Counted from the stretch's first letter, positions 28,037-38,338 are shown. The stretch is 64,000 nt of DNA from Prochlorococcus marinus XMU1419 (GCF_017695955.1 NZ_JAAORO010000001.1:434001-498000); one strand, 5' to 3'. Translations and numbers: made by a program. The notes: generated from the letters alone by a model not told the origin.

Positions 28037-28246
28037 ATGAGTTTGAATGGTCTAACAAGTATTATGCAAGATCCTAACACTGCAAATCAAGGAGATTTAA
28101 TTTTTAAACTTGATCAAGATAGAGCATGGCTATTAGAAAATCTTGATAAGGGTAAATGGGCAGAAATCAGAAGCGAACTTGCTGCACTTGAAAGGAAAAT
28201 AAGCAAATTAATTATAAGTGTTCAAGAAAATAATGTTGATATTTGA
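28037..28246 (+). CDS. Small helical protein of unknown function
   Basis: 69 residues from the ATG at 28037. A second in-frame ATG at 28064 gives 60 residues and leaves more room for a promoter against the divergent DUF2854 gene, so it may be the true start. The sequence is soluble and helical (LIFKLDQDRAWLLENLDKGKW, IRSELAALERKISKLIISVQE). I do not recognise a family. It converges on ssb with a 1-nt gap. Confidence 0.65.
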   Translation: MSLNGLTSIMQDPNTANQGDLIFKLDQDRAWLLENLDKGKWAEIRSELAALERKISKLIISVQENNVDI

Positions 28247-28247
28247 T

Positions 28248-28673
28248 TTAAAAAGGTATTTCGTCAACTTCGGGTACTAAAGGTGAACTATCCCAACTGG
28301 AATTTTTGGTGCTTTCTTTATTTTCAAATGACTTATTTTTTTCTTTTTGATCAGACTTAATAACGCCAACTGGCGATATTTTATGAATCTTTGAAGCTGT
28401 TAATTCTGGTTGCTTTTCTTTCGTTCCATCTTTTCTAGTGACAGAATTCATCTTTAGACGTCCCTCAATAACGATATTTTGCCCCTCCTTTAGTTCATCT
28501 ACCATCTCTTGGGCAATATTTCCCCATCCTATGATCTTGAGATCTCTAGTTGGATCTTCACTACGTAATCCTTTAAAATTAACAATCATTTCTGCAATTG
28601 GAGTTTGGTTTTCTTTGGTATACCTCATTTGGGGAGCGCTATTAATGACCGCCTGAATTAAACAATGATTCAT
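28248..28673 (-). CDS. ssb: Single-stranded DNA-binding protein
   Basis: A 141-residue SSB with the OB-fold core (LIQAVINSAPQMRYTKEN, IGWGNIAQEMVDELKEGQNIVIEGRLKMNSVTRKDG). A short linker rich in Lys, Glu and Ser leads to the acidic tip DEIPF that recruits repair and replication partners such as PriA, encoded 3 kb away. The loop and tip are as expected; the linker is shorter than in E. coli SSB. Confidence 0.95.
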   Translation of the reverse strand: MNHCLIQAVINSAPQMRYTKENQTPIAEMIVNFKGLRSEDPTRDLKIIGWGNIAQEMVDELKEGQNIVIEGRLKMNSVTRKDGTKEKQPELTASKIHKISPVGVIKSDQKEKNKSFENKESTKNSSWDSSPLVPEVDEIPF

Positions 28674-28701
28674 TACTTACTATTTAATTAAAGACATACT
28701 G

Positions 28702-29499
28702 ATGCAGAATCAAGGAAATTGCTATAAAAATGTTTGGATCCTATCAGGAACTTCGGATGGGCCTGTAATAGCTAATAGGCTTCTTCAACTTAATTATTCA
28801 GTGTTTGCAAGTGTTTTAACTTATAGAGCAGGGCAAGCTTATATTGAAAATCCAAAGTTACATATCATTACGGGTAAATTAAATAATAAAGATCAAATAA
28901 TTAATTTCATAAATAAAAATAAAATCACATGCGTTGTCGATGCTACTCATTCGTTTGCCGTGATAATTTCTAGAAATCTTAATAATGCATGTAAAGAGAT
29001 TAATATACCTCTCTTACAATTTGAGAGGAAATCTCTAATAAATAACACTAATAATTTTTTTTACATTGATGATTTAAAGGATATAAATAACGTTGATCTA
29101 GAAAATAAGAATATTCTACTTGCAATAGGATCAAGATTCCTTAATGATACAGCTAATTATTATATGAATTGTAAAGCAAATGTATTTACAAGGGTACTTC
29201 CAACTTATGAGAGTATTACTAAATCTTTTGGATCATGTATTGAAAATTCAAACATTGCAATACTGGAACCGAGTAAAAATAATAAAAGCATTTTAGAAAA
29301 AAAACTTTGCGATTTTTGGGAAATAGATTATGTTCTATGCAGAGAATCTGGAAGTTATTCTCAGAAAAACTGGGAGAGTATAGTCTCGGGAACTAAAATG
29401 AAGTTATTTTTGGTTAAAAGGCCGAAAGTTAAAAATGATTATTCTTACTCTTTTAATCAATACCACAATTTGATAAATCACATAATTAAAAAATATTGA
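28702..29499 (+). CDS. cobK: Precorrin-6A/cobalt-precorrin-6A reductase
   Basis: A 265-residue CobK/CbiJ-type NADPH-dependent reductase of the corrin ring. It starts NVWILSGTSDGPVIANRLL, with the expected VVDATHSFAVIISRNL motif and a C-terminal DYVLCRESGSYSQKNWESIVSG segment. It makes part of the cell's pseudocobalamin pathway, with cobO also present in this window. It is transcribed divergently from ssb across 28 nt. Confidence 0.92.
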   Translation: MQNQGNCYKNVWILSGTSDGPVIANRLLQLNYSVFASVLTYRAGQAYIENPKLHIITGKLNNKDQIINFINKNKITCVVDATHSFAVIISRNLNNACKEINIPLLQFERKSLINNTNNFFYIDDLKDINNVDLENKNILLAIGSRFLNDTANYYMNCKANVFTRVLPTYESITKSFGSCIENSNIAILEPSKNNKSILEKKLCDFWEIDYVLCRESGSYSQKNWESIVSGTKMKLFLVKRPKVKNDYSYSFNQYHNLINHIIKKY

Positions 29500-29512
29500 T
29501 GTTTTATTAATT

Positions 29513-29818
29513 ATGGAAGTATTAGTTATGATCACAACTGAATCAAGCAAAGCAAATGCTTTGCGAATGGCTAAATTACTTATACAAAATAAACTTGCAG
29601 CTTGTGTTTCGATAAAGCAAAATTTTTCAATTTATAAGTGGGATGATGATATTGAAGAAACTAAAGAGTTTGAAATCACAATAAAAAGTAAACTAAAATT
29701 TAAAGATCATTTAATTGAATTCTTAAATAAAAATTCCACATATGATGTCCCTCAAATTATTTACAATAAATACCATGCTGAGATGAAATATTATGATTGG
29801 TTGAACAAGACTATTTGA
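29513..29818 (+). CDS. cutA: CutA-type divalent ion tolerance protein
   Basis: A 101-residue CutA1-fold protein with VLVMITTESSKANALRMAKLLIQNKLAACVSI at the N-terminus, then the Trp-containing YKWDDDIEETKEFEITIKS and PQIIYNKYHAEMKYYDWLN. These proteins form tight trimers like PII. Copper tolerance was the original E. coli phenotype; the role in cyanobacteria is uncertain. It follows cobK after 13 nt. Confidence 0.95.
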   Translation: MEVLVMITTESSKANALRMAKLLIQNKLAACVSIKQNFSIYKWDDDIEETKEFEITIKSKLKFKDHLIEFLNKNSTYDVPQIIYNKYHAEMKYYDWLNKTI

Positions 29819-29824
29819 TTGAAT

Positions 29825-30829
29825 TTATTTTATCAACTCTTTAAGATCAATATTTGATCTTGATCCTAATTGCGTAATTATTTCTCCAGCACAAATTGAA
29901 GCTATCTCTCCGCATTTTTTGAGGGAACAATTGTTTATTAATCCATGGATAAATCCTCCCGCATAGATATCTCCCGCTCCAGTAGTATCAATAATCTTGC
30001 CTCTCGTTTTTGACTCAATTATTTCAACGTTATTTTTATTAACTATAAGAGAACCATTACTTCCAAGAGTTACTATGACTAATTCACATAAGGAAGATAG
30101 GTCTTCTTGGCAGCTTGCTAATTTATCATTTTTACATAGACTTAACACCTCAGATTCATTACAAAAAACGATATCTACATATTCATCAATTAATTCCAAG
30201 AAACTCTCACGATGTCTATCTACACAAAATGAATCAGACAATGAAAGGATTATTTTTGTATTAGATTGTTTTGCTATTTTGGCTGCTTTAATAAAAGCAT
30301 TTTTAGCTAATTCGCTGTCCCATAAATACCCTTCTAAATATAAGTATTTACTTTCCTTAATTACATTAAAGTCAATGTCTTCTGGTTCAAACTCAATAGA
30401 TGCTCCTAGGTAAGTGCACATAGTTCTTTGTGCATCAGGTGTAATCAAAATGATTGAATGTGCTGTTGAAGCACCTTCAATAGTTGGTGGAGTATTAAAT
30501 ATAGTTTTACTTTGTTTAATATCTTCAGAAAAGAAATTCCCAAGTTGATCATTTTTCACCCTTCCAATAAATTGAACATGATTACCTAATTCTGCTAAAC
30601 AAACAACGGTATTTGCAGAGGACCCCCCTGATATTTGTTTGATCACTTTGCAATTTTCTAACAATCTCTGAGATTCATCAGAATTAATTAGATTCATTGA
30701 TCCTTTATCCAGATTATTTATCTCAATAAACTCATCTTCAATATTTACAATAATATCTACTATTGCGTTGCCCAGACCAATGAGATCAAAAGTTTTATTA
30801 TGTTCAAAATGTCTAAAGGATTCATTCAT
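29825..30829 (-). CDS. PfkB-family sugar/nucleoside kinase, adenosine kinase-like
   Basis: A 334-residue ribokinase-fold enzyme. It has GLGNAIVDI at the start, the substrate motif SGGSSANTVVCLAELG, and the C-terminal PfkB signature DTTGAGDIYAGGF with the catalytic Asp. Sequence features fit adenosine kinase-like members better than ribokinase, and the gene lies 14 nt downstream of purA, supporting a purine salvage role. Substrate is inferred, not shown. Confidence 0.87.
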   Translation of the reverse strand: MNESFRHFEHNKTFDLIGLGNAIVDIIVNIEDEFIEINNLDKGSMNLINSDESQRLLENCKVIKQISGGSSANTVVCLAELGNHVQFIGRVKNDQLGNFFSEDIKQSKTIFNTPPTIEGASTAHSIILITPDAQRTMCTYLGASIEFEPEDIDFNVIKESKYLYLEGYLWDSELAKNAFIKAAKIAKQSNTKIILSLSDSFCVDRHRESFLELIDEYVDIVFCNESEVLSLCKNDKLASCQEDLSSLCELVIVTLGSNGSLIVNKNNVEIIESKTRGKIIDTTGAGDIYAGGFIHGLINNCSLKKCGEIASICAGEIITQLGSRSNIDLKELIK

Positions 30830-30843
30830 TAATTTTGAAAGAA

Positions 30844-32208
<1,365 letters not shown>

Positions 32209-32209
32209 T

Positions 32210-32228
32210 TACTTTTAAAAAGTAAATG
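32210..32228 (-). terminator. Weak hairpin downstream of psb27
   Basis: TTTACTT (32210-32216) and AAGTAAA (32222-32228) form a 7-bp stem with a 5-nt loop, 7 nt past the psb27 stop on the minus strand. No strong T-run follows and the stem is AT-rich, so it is a candidate attenuator or terminator only. Confidence 0.3.
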
Positions 32229-32235
32229 AATTGTA

Positions 32236-32670
32236 TCAACTTTCTCTTAGAACCATTTTTTCAGCAAGAGAAAATTCTTTGGTTAAACGCTCTTTAAGTT
32301 TATCTGGTAAAGGTCTACTTGCAAAGTTTTTGTAATGACCTGCCATAGCATTTAATGCTGTTTGCATGGTGGTGAATGATTGCGTTTTATTTACCATCCC
32401 TCTATTTCTGTATCTGGAAATATAGTCAGTTATGAGAATAAGAGCCTCACTTCTTACTTCATCTTTATCTGGAGAATCTTTTGGAGTATCAACAGCTGTT
32501 TGTAATGTTTTGACAACTGAAATTGTATCCTTTGTATAATCTCCTGTCATAGAGGTTTTTGCAGCTATGGAAGGGGAACTAAATAGTGTACAAACAACAA
32601 TTAAGGATATTGCAAAAGATATGACTTTGGTAAGATTCTTAAAAAATTTTGATGTCCATTTCAGTAACAT
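32236..32670 (-). CDS. psb27: Photosystem II assembly protein Psb27
   Basis: Assists manganese-cluster assembly and photosystem II repair on the lumenal side. The 144 residues have a signal peptide (basic LLKWTSKFFKNL, a hydrophobic stretch, then SPSIAAKTS) and a four-helix domain with GDYTKDTISVVKTLQTA, DYISRYRN and GHYKNFASRPLPDKLKERL. The lipobox cysteine found in Synechocystis Psb27 is not at the cleavage site; the only nearby Cys is inside the hydrophobic core. It lies 25 nt downstream of proS. Confidence 0.93.
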   Translation of the reverse strand: MLLKWTSKFFKNLTKVISFAISLIVVCTLFSSPSIAAKTSMTGDYTKDTISVVKTLQTAVDTPKDSPDKDEVRSEALILITDYISRYRNRGMVNKTQSFTTMQTALNAMAGHYKNFASRPLPDKLKERLTKEFSLAEKMVLRES

Positions 32671-32695
32671 AACTTAGCTCCCAAAAAAATATGCC

Positions 32696-34498
32696 TTAAG
32701 ACTTTTTATTGTACATTATTTCAGATTCGGAAATAAATGTTTCCAACAATTTATCAGTATTAATTTTAGATTTAGTATTATTTTTTCTGCATAAAAATTC
32801 TACTTCTTTATTAATAGAATCTCTTCCAATAATTATCTGAAAAGGAATACCAATTAATTCCGCATCTTTAAATTTCACTCCAGCTCTATCATTTCTATCA
32901 TCAAGAAGAACATCAATTTTATTAATTAAAAAGTTGTTATAGATTTGCTCAGTAAGATCACTTTGAATAGGATCTTTTAGGTTTGTTGGAATAATAATAA
33001 CTTCAAAAGGAGAAATCTGGATAGGCCAACAAATTCCTTTTTGGTCATAATTCTGTTCAATAGCAGCTTGAGCTATTCTCGTCACTCCTATTCCGTAACA
33101 ACCCATCCATAAATTTTTTAACTGACCATCCTTATCAGAGAACTTTGCATTTAATTTTTCACTATATTTTTGCCCTAGTTGGAAAATATGTCCAATCTCG
33201 ATACCTTTTTTTTCTTTAAGTTCTTCATTATCATCAATACTTATTTTATCTCCTTTTTTTGCATTTCTTATATCCCCAATTAGATAGTCTTTCGAAGCAA
33301 AAGAAAATTCTTGAAAAACTTTATGAAAATTAACTTTATTCCCACCACTTATAAACTTTGAAAGGCCACTTGCAGAATGGTCAATTATTCTTGTCCATTT
33401 TTTATCCCAATTAGAAGTAGCTTTAATAGTCTTATTATCTAAATCTGGCCCGATAAAACCTAAGGGAAAATCAATTAGATTTTTTTCGATATTATTTTTG
33501 TCTTCAATCTTTTTAAGATTAAGGAGATTGAAATTATGAAGTTTATTGATTAAGTTGAAAAGCTTTACTTCATTAATATGTTGATCGCCTCTTATGCATG
33601 CAAGAATTGGGACCTCAAATTTACCTTCGAACTGTGCAAGGAATACTACTACCTTAATAATCTGACTAGGTTCTAAATTATTATTATCGCAAATTTCGAT
33701 GATTGTTTTTTGTTGAGGTGTTTCTATTAACCCTGAAATACCATCTTTGAGTGGAATAGGTTGAGAGGGTAGAGAAACAGCTTTTTCAATATTTGCAGCA
33801 TAAGAACCACTTTGAGTAAACAAAATGGAATCTTCCCCAGCATCAGCAGTGATCATGAATTCTTTAGAGGAAGCACCGCCAATTGCTCCACTATCAGCTT
33901 CAACTCCTACAGTCTGCAGTCCACAAGATTTAAAAATATTTTCATAAGCATTGCCCACCTTTTCATAGAAAGAAGCCAGATCGTTTTCTGAAGAATGAAA
34001 AGAATAACCATCTTTCATTATAAATTCTCTACTTCTCATCAACCCAAACCTTGGCCTTATCTCATCTCTAAATTTTGTCTGAATTTGATAAAAACATTGA
34101 GGTAATTGCTTATAGGACTTGATGATCTCTGATGCAATACTTGTGATCACCTCTTCGTGAGTTGGAGCTAAACCAAATTCTTTACCTTGTCTATCTTTGA
34201 GATTAAACATTATTCCTTCTCCTGCAGTATATCCTTCCCACCTTTCACTTTTTCTCCATAAATCTGCAGGATGAAGTTGAGGTAATAGTAATTTTGTACA
34301 ACCAATACTATTAAGTTCTCTCTCTATTATTGAGGATATTTTTTCAATAACTCTAAGCATTAATGGCATGTATGCATAAATACCGCTGTTAACTCTGCGA
34401 ATATAACCAGCTTTTAAAAGTAATTGATGTGAAATAATCTCTGCTTCAGAAGGTGTGTCACGAAGTGTCCCCAGAGGAAATGAGGTTGTCACGCGCAT
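32696..34498 (-). CDS. proS: Prolyl-tRNA synthetase, bacterial type
   Basis: A 600-residue class II synthetase. Motif 1 region is near SGIYAYMPLMLRVIEKI, motif 2 is FRDEIRPRFGLMRSREFIMKD, then the inserted editing domain (about 230-390), motif 3 GCYGIGVTRIAQAA, and the anticodon-binding domain (PFEVIIIPTN, VLLDDRNDRAGVKFKDAELIGIP). The C-terminal zinc domain of eukaryotic ProS is absent. The start ATG at 34498 gives MRVTTSFPLGTLRD, normal for the family. Confidence 0.98.
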   Translation of the reverse strand: MRVTTSFPLGTLRDTPSEAEIISHQLLLKAGYIRRVNSGIYAYMPLMLRVIEKISSIIERELNSIGCTKLLLPQLHPADLWRKSERWEGYTAGEGIMFNLKDRQGKEFGLAPTHEEVITSIASEIIKSYKQLPQCFYQIQTKFRDEIRPRFGLMRSREFIMKDGYSFHSSENDLASFYEKVGNAYENIFKSCGLQTVGVEADSGAIGGASSKEFMITADAGEDSILFTQSGSYAANIEKAVSLPSQPIPLKDGISGLIETPQQKTIIEICDNNNLEPSQIIKVVVFLAQFEGKFEVPILACIRGDQHINEVKLFNLINKLHNFNLLNLKKIEDKNNIEKNLIDFPLGFIGPDLDNKTIKATSNWDKKWTRIIDHSASGLSKFISGGNKVNFHKVFQEFSFASKDYLIGDIRNAKKGDKISIDDNEELKEKKGIEIGHIFQLGQKYSEKLNAKFSDKDGQLKNLWMGCYGIGVTRIAQAAIEQNYDQKGICWPIQISPFEVIIIPTNLKDPIQSDLTEQIYNNFLINKIDVLLDDRNDRAGVKFKDAELIGIPFQIIIGRDSINKEVEFLCRKNNTKSKINTDKLLETFISESEIMYNKKS

Positions 34499-34672
34499 AC
34501 AAAAAAATCCTTAATGATACTTAATTTTATCAATTAAGATGAAAAAAGAATTTAAAGTGTCTTGAGTCCCTAAACGCGGCTAGTCTAAAAATATTCTTTC
34601 TGCTAACTTCTTCAGTAATGAAGTTCTAAATCTTTTAAAAGTTCATTATGACTAAAACATTTTCTTAAGCTT

Positions 34673-35023
34673 ATGGAAAATATAGATTCCAATATTTCTA
34701 GCGAAGAGGAATTAGTAGGTATTGATGAAGTTCAAAAATTCCTAAACAGATCAAGAGCTTCTGTCTATAGGTATACAAATACAGATTTAAGAAATCTAAA
34801 CCCTAGCTTTAATCCAAGAAAGTTAAATCCCGAATTTAGAACTGATCAAAAAGATCCTTTAAAATTTCATCCTAATGAAGTAGCGCGATTTGCTAAAGAT
34901 ATTTTAAGAATTAAGGAAGTTACTGTAGAGGTCTTTAATACACCTTCTTCAGCAGCTCAAAATATACTGGTGCAAATATTAGATGAACTAAAATCTATTA
35001 GGTCTTTGCTTGAAAAAGATTAA
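34673..35023 (+). CDS. Small putative helix-turn-helix protein
   Basis: A 116-residue protein whose centre, ELVGIDEVQKFLNRSRASVYRYTN, looks like a MerR/excisionase-type helix-turn-helix (DEVQKFL turn RSRASVYRY). A later segment has HPNEVARFAKDILRI, and the C-terminal helix ILVQILDELKSIRSLLEKD could mediate dimerisation. DNA binding is inferred. It is divergent from proS across 174 nt and separate from the cluster that follows. No known regulator is recognised. Confidence 0.65.
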   Translation: MENIDSNISSEEELVGIDEVQKFLNRSRASVYRYTNTDLRNLNPSFNPRKLNPEFRTDQKDPLKFHPNEVARFAKDILRIKEVTVEVFNTPSSAAQNILVQILDELKSIRSLLEKD

Positions 35024-35119
35024 TTAAAAAGTTCCCAATCAATGTTTTGATTTATTGACATTTTGATTGTAGGATAATGATGTTTAATTATCTCCTTAAT
35101 CTTTACCAATTAAGAGTTC

Positions 35120-35374
35120 TTGAGTTACACGAAATCAAAGCAGTTTACTCAAAGTAAATCAAGCGAAGAATCTTCTCTTGGTTCTGCTCGAAGTGATTTT
35201 GAAAGAGATGATGATGACCCCTTAAGTATAAGGAGTTTATCAATAACATTTTTAGGTATTATTTTTGCTTTTTTGACAATTTTTTTACCTTCAATAAGCA
35301 TTCTAATTGGCAGACCTTTATCTCAAGGAAAAGAGATAATTCATAATCACGATTTTAAAAAAGATGGACCTTAG
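35120..35374 (+). CDS. Small single-pass membrane protein
   Basis: 84 residues from a TTG start at 35120 (MSYTKSKQFTQSKSSEES). The N-terminal half is polar, Ser-rich and acidic (FERDDDDPLSIRS), followed by one membrane segment (ITFLGIIFAFLTIFLPSISILI) and a short tail. Its end overlaps the pyrophosphatase-like gene by 11 nt, so the two are probably translated from one message. Function is unknown. Confidence 0.6.
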   Translation: MSYTKSKQFTQSKSSEESSLGSARSDFERDDDDPLSIRSLSITFLGIIFAFLTIFLPSISILIGRPLSQGKEIIHNHDFKKDGP

Positions 35375-35918
35375 TTCAATACCTCCATCTCCAATGAAGG
35401 GAATAGTAAATATTGTTGTTGAAATACCTGCAGGGAGTAGGAATAAATATGAATATTGCTCTGATGCAGGAATAATGGCTTTGGACAGAGTATTGCATTC
35501 TTCAGTTAGATACCCTTTTGATTATGGTTTTATCCCAAATACCCTTGCTGATGATGGAGCTCCTCTTGATGCAATGGTGATAATGGATGAGCCTACTTTT
35601 GCTGGTTGTCTAATAAAAGCAAGACCTATTGGAGTATTGGATATGCATGATTGCGGAGCATATGATGGAAAACTTTTATGTGTACCTATGGCTAATCCTA
35701 GACAGGCTAATATATTGAGTATTAATCAAATTGCTCCTAATCAGCTTGAGGATGTTGCTGAATTTTTTAGAACAAGTAAAGGACTTGATGGAAGAACAGT
35801 TCAAATTGATGGTTGGAGAGATTTTGATGTGGTTGAAAATTTATTGAAAAGTTGCATCCCCCTAAAAAAGAAAAACTTTAAAGTACTTAAGAAATCAAAC
35901 ATTAGTAAATTAAATTGA
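35364..35918 (+). CDS. Pyrophosphatase-like protein with altered active site
   Basis: A 184-residue family I PPase homologue that closely resembles the usual cyanobacterial enzyme (RYPFDYGFIPNTLADDG, PTFAGCLIKARPIGVL). Two catalytic positions differ: the Asp equivalent to E. coli D67 is A66 (in DDGAPLD), and the Tyr equivalent to Y141 is S138 (in FRTSKG). E20, K28, E30, R42, Y50, Y54, D64, D69, D96, D101, K103 and K139 remain. Loss of D67, which helps generate the attacking hydroxide, should cripple catalysis. A non-catalytic role is possible. Confidence 0.9.
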   Translation: MDLSSIPPSPMKGIVNIVVEIPAGSRNKYEYCSDAGIMALDRVLHSSVRYPFDYGFIPNTLADDGAPLDAMVIMDEPTFAGCLIKARPIGVLDMHDCGAYDGKLLCVPMANPRQANILSINQIAPNQLEDVAEFFRTSKGLDGRTVQIDGWRDFDVVENLLKSCIPLKKKNFKVLKKSNISKLN

Positions 35919-36295
35919 AAAAAATAATTTTTTATAGTTATTTAAAATGCTCTACTTGCCGAAAAGCTGCAATATGGCTTGAAAGCAAAAATTTCGAATT
36001 CCAATTAATTGATATTGTAAAAGAACCACCACTTGTTAATTATTTAAATCTGGCCCTAGAACAATACTCTGATGATAAGAAAAGGATTTTTAATACCAGA
36101 GGTAAAGCCTTTAAAACTATTAATCTTGATATTTATAGTTTATCAAGGGAAGAAATTATTAAACTTCTTTCAAGTGATGGCAAATTGATTAAAAGACCAT
36201 TTTTGATTTACGAAGAAAAAAAAGTAATATTAGGTTTTAACGAAATTGAATATTCAAAAAATTTATATAAGTTTAAAAAATCAAGACTTTATTAA
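35915..36295 (+). CDS. ArsC/Spx-family thioredoxin-fold protein
   Basis: A 126-residue protein of the ArsC-like family. It begins KKIIFYSYLKCSTCRKAAIWLESKNFEFQLIDIVKEPP, so it has a CxxC (CSTC) like Spx and YffB relatives, followed by RGKAFKTINLDIYSL and KRPFLIYEEKKVILGF. This pattern is nearer to Spx/YffB than to a classical arsenate reductase. The TTG start at 35915 overlaps the previous stop codon (TTGA). The target is unknown. Confidence 0.85.
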   Translation: MKKIIFYSYLKCSTCRKAAIWLESKNFEFQLIDIVKEPPLVNYLNLALEQYSDDKKRIFNTRGKAFKTINLDIYSLSREEIIKLLSSDGKLIKRPFLIYEEKKVILGFNEIEYSKNLYKFKKSRLY

Positions 36296-36299
36296 TTTT

Positions 36300-36959
36300 A
36301 TGCCTGCTTCTATTAAAAGTTTTTTAAAAGAATGGGGTCTACTAGTTCTATTGACTTTCTTCGTTTCTTCTTGTAGATCATTTTTTGCAGAACCACGTTA
36401 TATACCATCTGGTTCAATGCTCCCAGAATTACAAATAAACGATAGATTAATTATTGAAAAATTTTCGCTAAGAAACTCTTTACCAAAAAGAGGAGATATT
36501 GTTGTTTTTAACTCACCTTACTCATTTGACGAAAAACTAATTTCATCAAGATCTAAGCCTTTACCAAAAAAAACATATTGTTTTTTTATGAGTTTCCCCC
36601 CAATGTCTTTTATTCCTGGTTTGAGGGATCAAGCTTGCGATGCATATATTAAAAGAGTGGTTGCACTTCCAGGAGAAATTGTAAGTGTAAACACTAAGGG
36701 TGAATTAATAATAAATAATAGATTAATTCCTGAACCTTATGTCTCTTATAAATGTCCATTTTCTGTATTTAATAAATGTGGTAAATTTGAAAACATAAAA
36801 GTTCCAGAAGATCATTTTTTGGTTTTAGGCGATAATAGGTCAAATAGCTGGGATGGAAGATATTGGCCTGGAAGTAAATTTCTTCATAAAAAGGAGATAA
36901 TTGGTAAAGCATATTTCAGATTTTGGCCTCTTAGTCAAGTTGGCTTTTTCAATGATTAA
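36300..36959 (+). CDS. lepB: Signal peptidase I
   Basis: Cleaves signal peptides at the outer face of the membrane. The 219 residues from the ATG at 36300 have one N-terminal membrane segment (GLLVLLTFFVSSC), catalytic Ser39 in IPSGSML and catalytic Lys118 in AYIKRVVALPGE. Box D VPEDHFLVLGDNRSNSWDGRYWPG and IIGKAYFRFWP follow. The open frame extends back to 36246 inside the arsC-like gene, but the start at 36300, 4 nt after that gene's stop, is much more natural. Confidence 0.95.
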   Translation: MPASIKSFLKEWGLLVLLTFFVSSCRSFFAEPRYIPSGSMLPELQINDRLIIEKFSLRNSLPKRGDIVVFNSPYSFDEKLISSRSKPLPKKTYCFFMSFPPMSFIPGLRDQACDAYIKRVVALPGEIVSVNTKGELIINNRLIPEPYVSYKCPFSVFNKCGKFENIKVPEDHFLVLGDNRSNSWDGRYWPGSKFLHKKEIIGKAYFRFWPLSQVGFFND

Positions 36960-36968
36960 AGCCTTTTT

Positions 36969-36996
36969 TACTCTGGCTTCATTAGAGTAGGTTTTT
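36969..36996 (+). terminator. Putative terminator after lepB
   Basis: TACTCT (36969-36974) pairs with AGAGTA (36984-36989) around a 9-nt loop and is followed by GGTTTTT (to 36996). The stem is only 6 bp, so it is a plausible but weak intrinsic terminator. It lies in one of only two converging gene junctions with 50 bp or more of space. Confidence 0.45.
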
Positions 36997-37009
36997 AAAA
37001 AATTTTAAT

Positions 37010-38338
37010 TTAAAGTGCTCCAGAAGCAGTTGAATCAATTATTCCTCCTAGATGTGTTGTAATGTTTAAAGCGCTAATTACAGGAGGTTTATTGGGATCC
37101 TTAAAAAGGTCAATTATAGTTATGCCGCCATTACCTTGTTTTATCAGCCAAATATTTGAATAATTAATCCCAAGGATATTACAAATTAGAGTTTTATTGA
37201 CTGCATCATGAGCAACCAGAAGACTTATATCATTATCTTTTTGAGATAAACAAATTTTGTCAAAAGCTTCTACGGACCTTTCAGATACGTCTTTGATAGA
37301 TTCACCTTTGGGCATTATTACTTCTTCAGGTTTATCATGCCAATTTTTTAGTAAAGCAGGCCACTGTTCTCTGATTTCTGATTCGAGTTTACCCTCCCAT
37401 AATCCGTGACCAATTTCTACAAGTGAATCTATTTTTTTTATTTTTAAATCTTTGCTATTTTGAAGGATTATTTGTGCAGTCTCATAAGGCCTATTCATTG
37501 AACTTGAAAATGCCTTATTGAAAGAAACATTTCTCAAATATTTAAAAGTCTTTCTAGCTTGATCCCTACCGTTTTCATTTAAAGGGATATCAATTTGACC
37601 TTGGAATCTACCTTCTTTGTTCCAGTTTGTTTCACCATGCCTTATTAGAAATATTCTAGAATCTCCAATCTGATTTGGAATATTTTTATTCAGATGGGAA
37701 GTTTGATTTAAGCATTCAATTTGGGTCTTAAAAGATTTATCTTTCTTTGAAATATTTAGTATCGAGAAAGAGGCATTTTCTAATCTTATTTTCCTAAAAC
37801 CTTGCTTAGGCTTTCCTATTAACAAAAGGATTAAACATCTGAGAATCGCATTGTGTCCCACAATTAAAATATTTACATCATCTTTGTCTAGATAAATTTT
37901 TAAAATATCATCTACAAAATTTGTTGCTTGAAAAAATAACTCTTGAATTGGTTTATAAGTTTTATTATTATTTCTTTTTAAGATTAGATTTTCTGGATCA
38001 TTTTTCCATATAGGATAAATTTCTGGGAATTTATTTTTTATTTCATTAATTTTTAGACCAGACCATTCACTAAGATCTACCTCTAGCAAATTATCATCAA
38101 ATACAATATCTTGTTCTTTATTGAAGGTCTTTGTAATTGTTTTTGCAGTCTCTGCCGCTCTTAAAAGAGGGGAGGAATAGATTTTATCGAAGTTTATTTT
38201 TGATAATGCTTTTCCTGCTTTTCGGGCTTGTTCGTAACCTTCATCAGTCAATAATGAATCATCTGTTCTTCCTTGAATTAATCCTTTGGCATTGAAACTG
38301 CTTAGTCCATGTCTAATTAAAAATAATCGTATAGTCAT
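37010..38338 (-). CDS. Two-domain histidine phosphatase (phosphoglycerate mutase family)
   Basis: 442 residues containing two complete histidine-phosphatase domains in tandem. The first has RLFLIRHGLSSFN, EVDLSEWSG and LIVGHNAILR; the second has RIFLIRHGETNWN, EIGHGLWEGK and LLVAHDAVNK. Both keep RHG, the general acid Glu and the second His, so both may be active. The family includes cofactor-dependent phosphoglycerate mutases, phosphoserine phosphatases and alpha-ribazole phosphatases; the substrate cannot be fixed. It is divergent from the CPBP protease. Confidence 0.88.
   Translation of the reverse strand: MTIRLFLIRHGLSSFNAKGLIQGRTDDSLLTDEGYEQARKAGKALSKINFDKIYSSPLLRAAETAKTITKTFNKEQDIVFDDNLLEVDLSEWSGLKINEIKNKFPEIYPIWKNDPENLILKRNNNKTYKPIQELFFQATNFVDDILKIYLDKDDVNILIVGHNAILRCLILLLIGKPKQGFRKIRLENASFSILNISKKDKSFKTQIECLNQTSHLNKNIPNQIGDSRIFLIRHGETNWNKEGRFQGQIDIPLNENGRDQARKTFKYLRNVSFNKAFSSSMNRPYETAQIILQNSKDLKIKKIDSLVEIGHGLWEGKLESEIREQWPALLKNWHDKPEEVIMPKGESIKDVSERSVEAFDKICLSQKDNDISLLVAHDAVNKTLICNILGINYSNIWLIKQGNGGITIIDLFKDPNKPPVISALNITTHLGGIIDSTASGAL

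Noticed and set aside
34499-34672. Divergent 174-nt gap between proS and the HTH gene examined for a T-box, riboswitch or small RNA
   Set aside because: No specifier loop, conserved core or strong stem seen; probably just two promoters.
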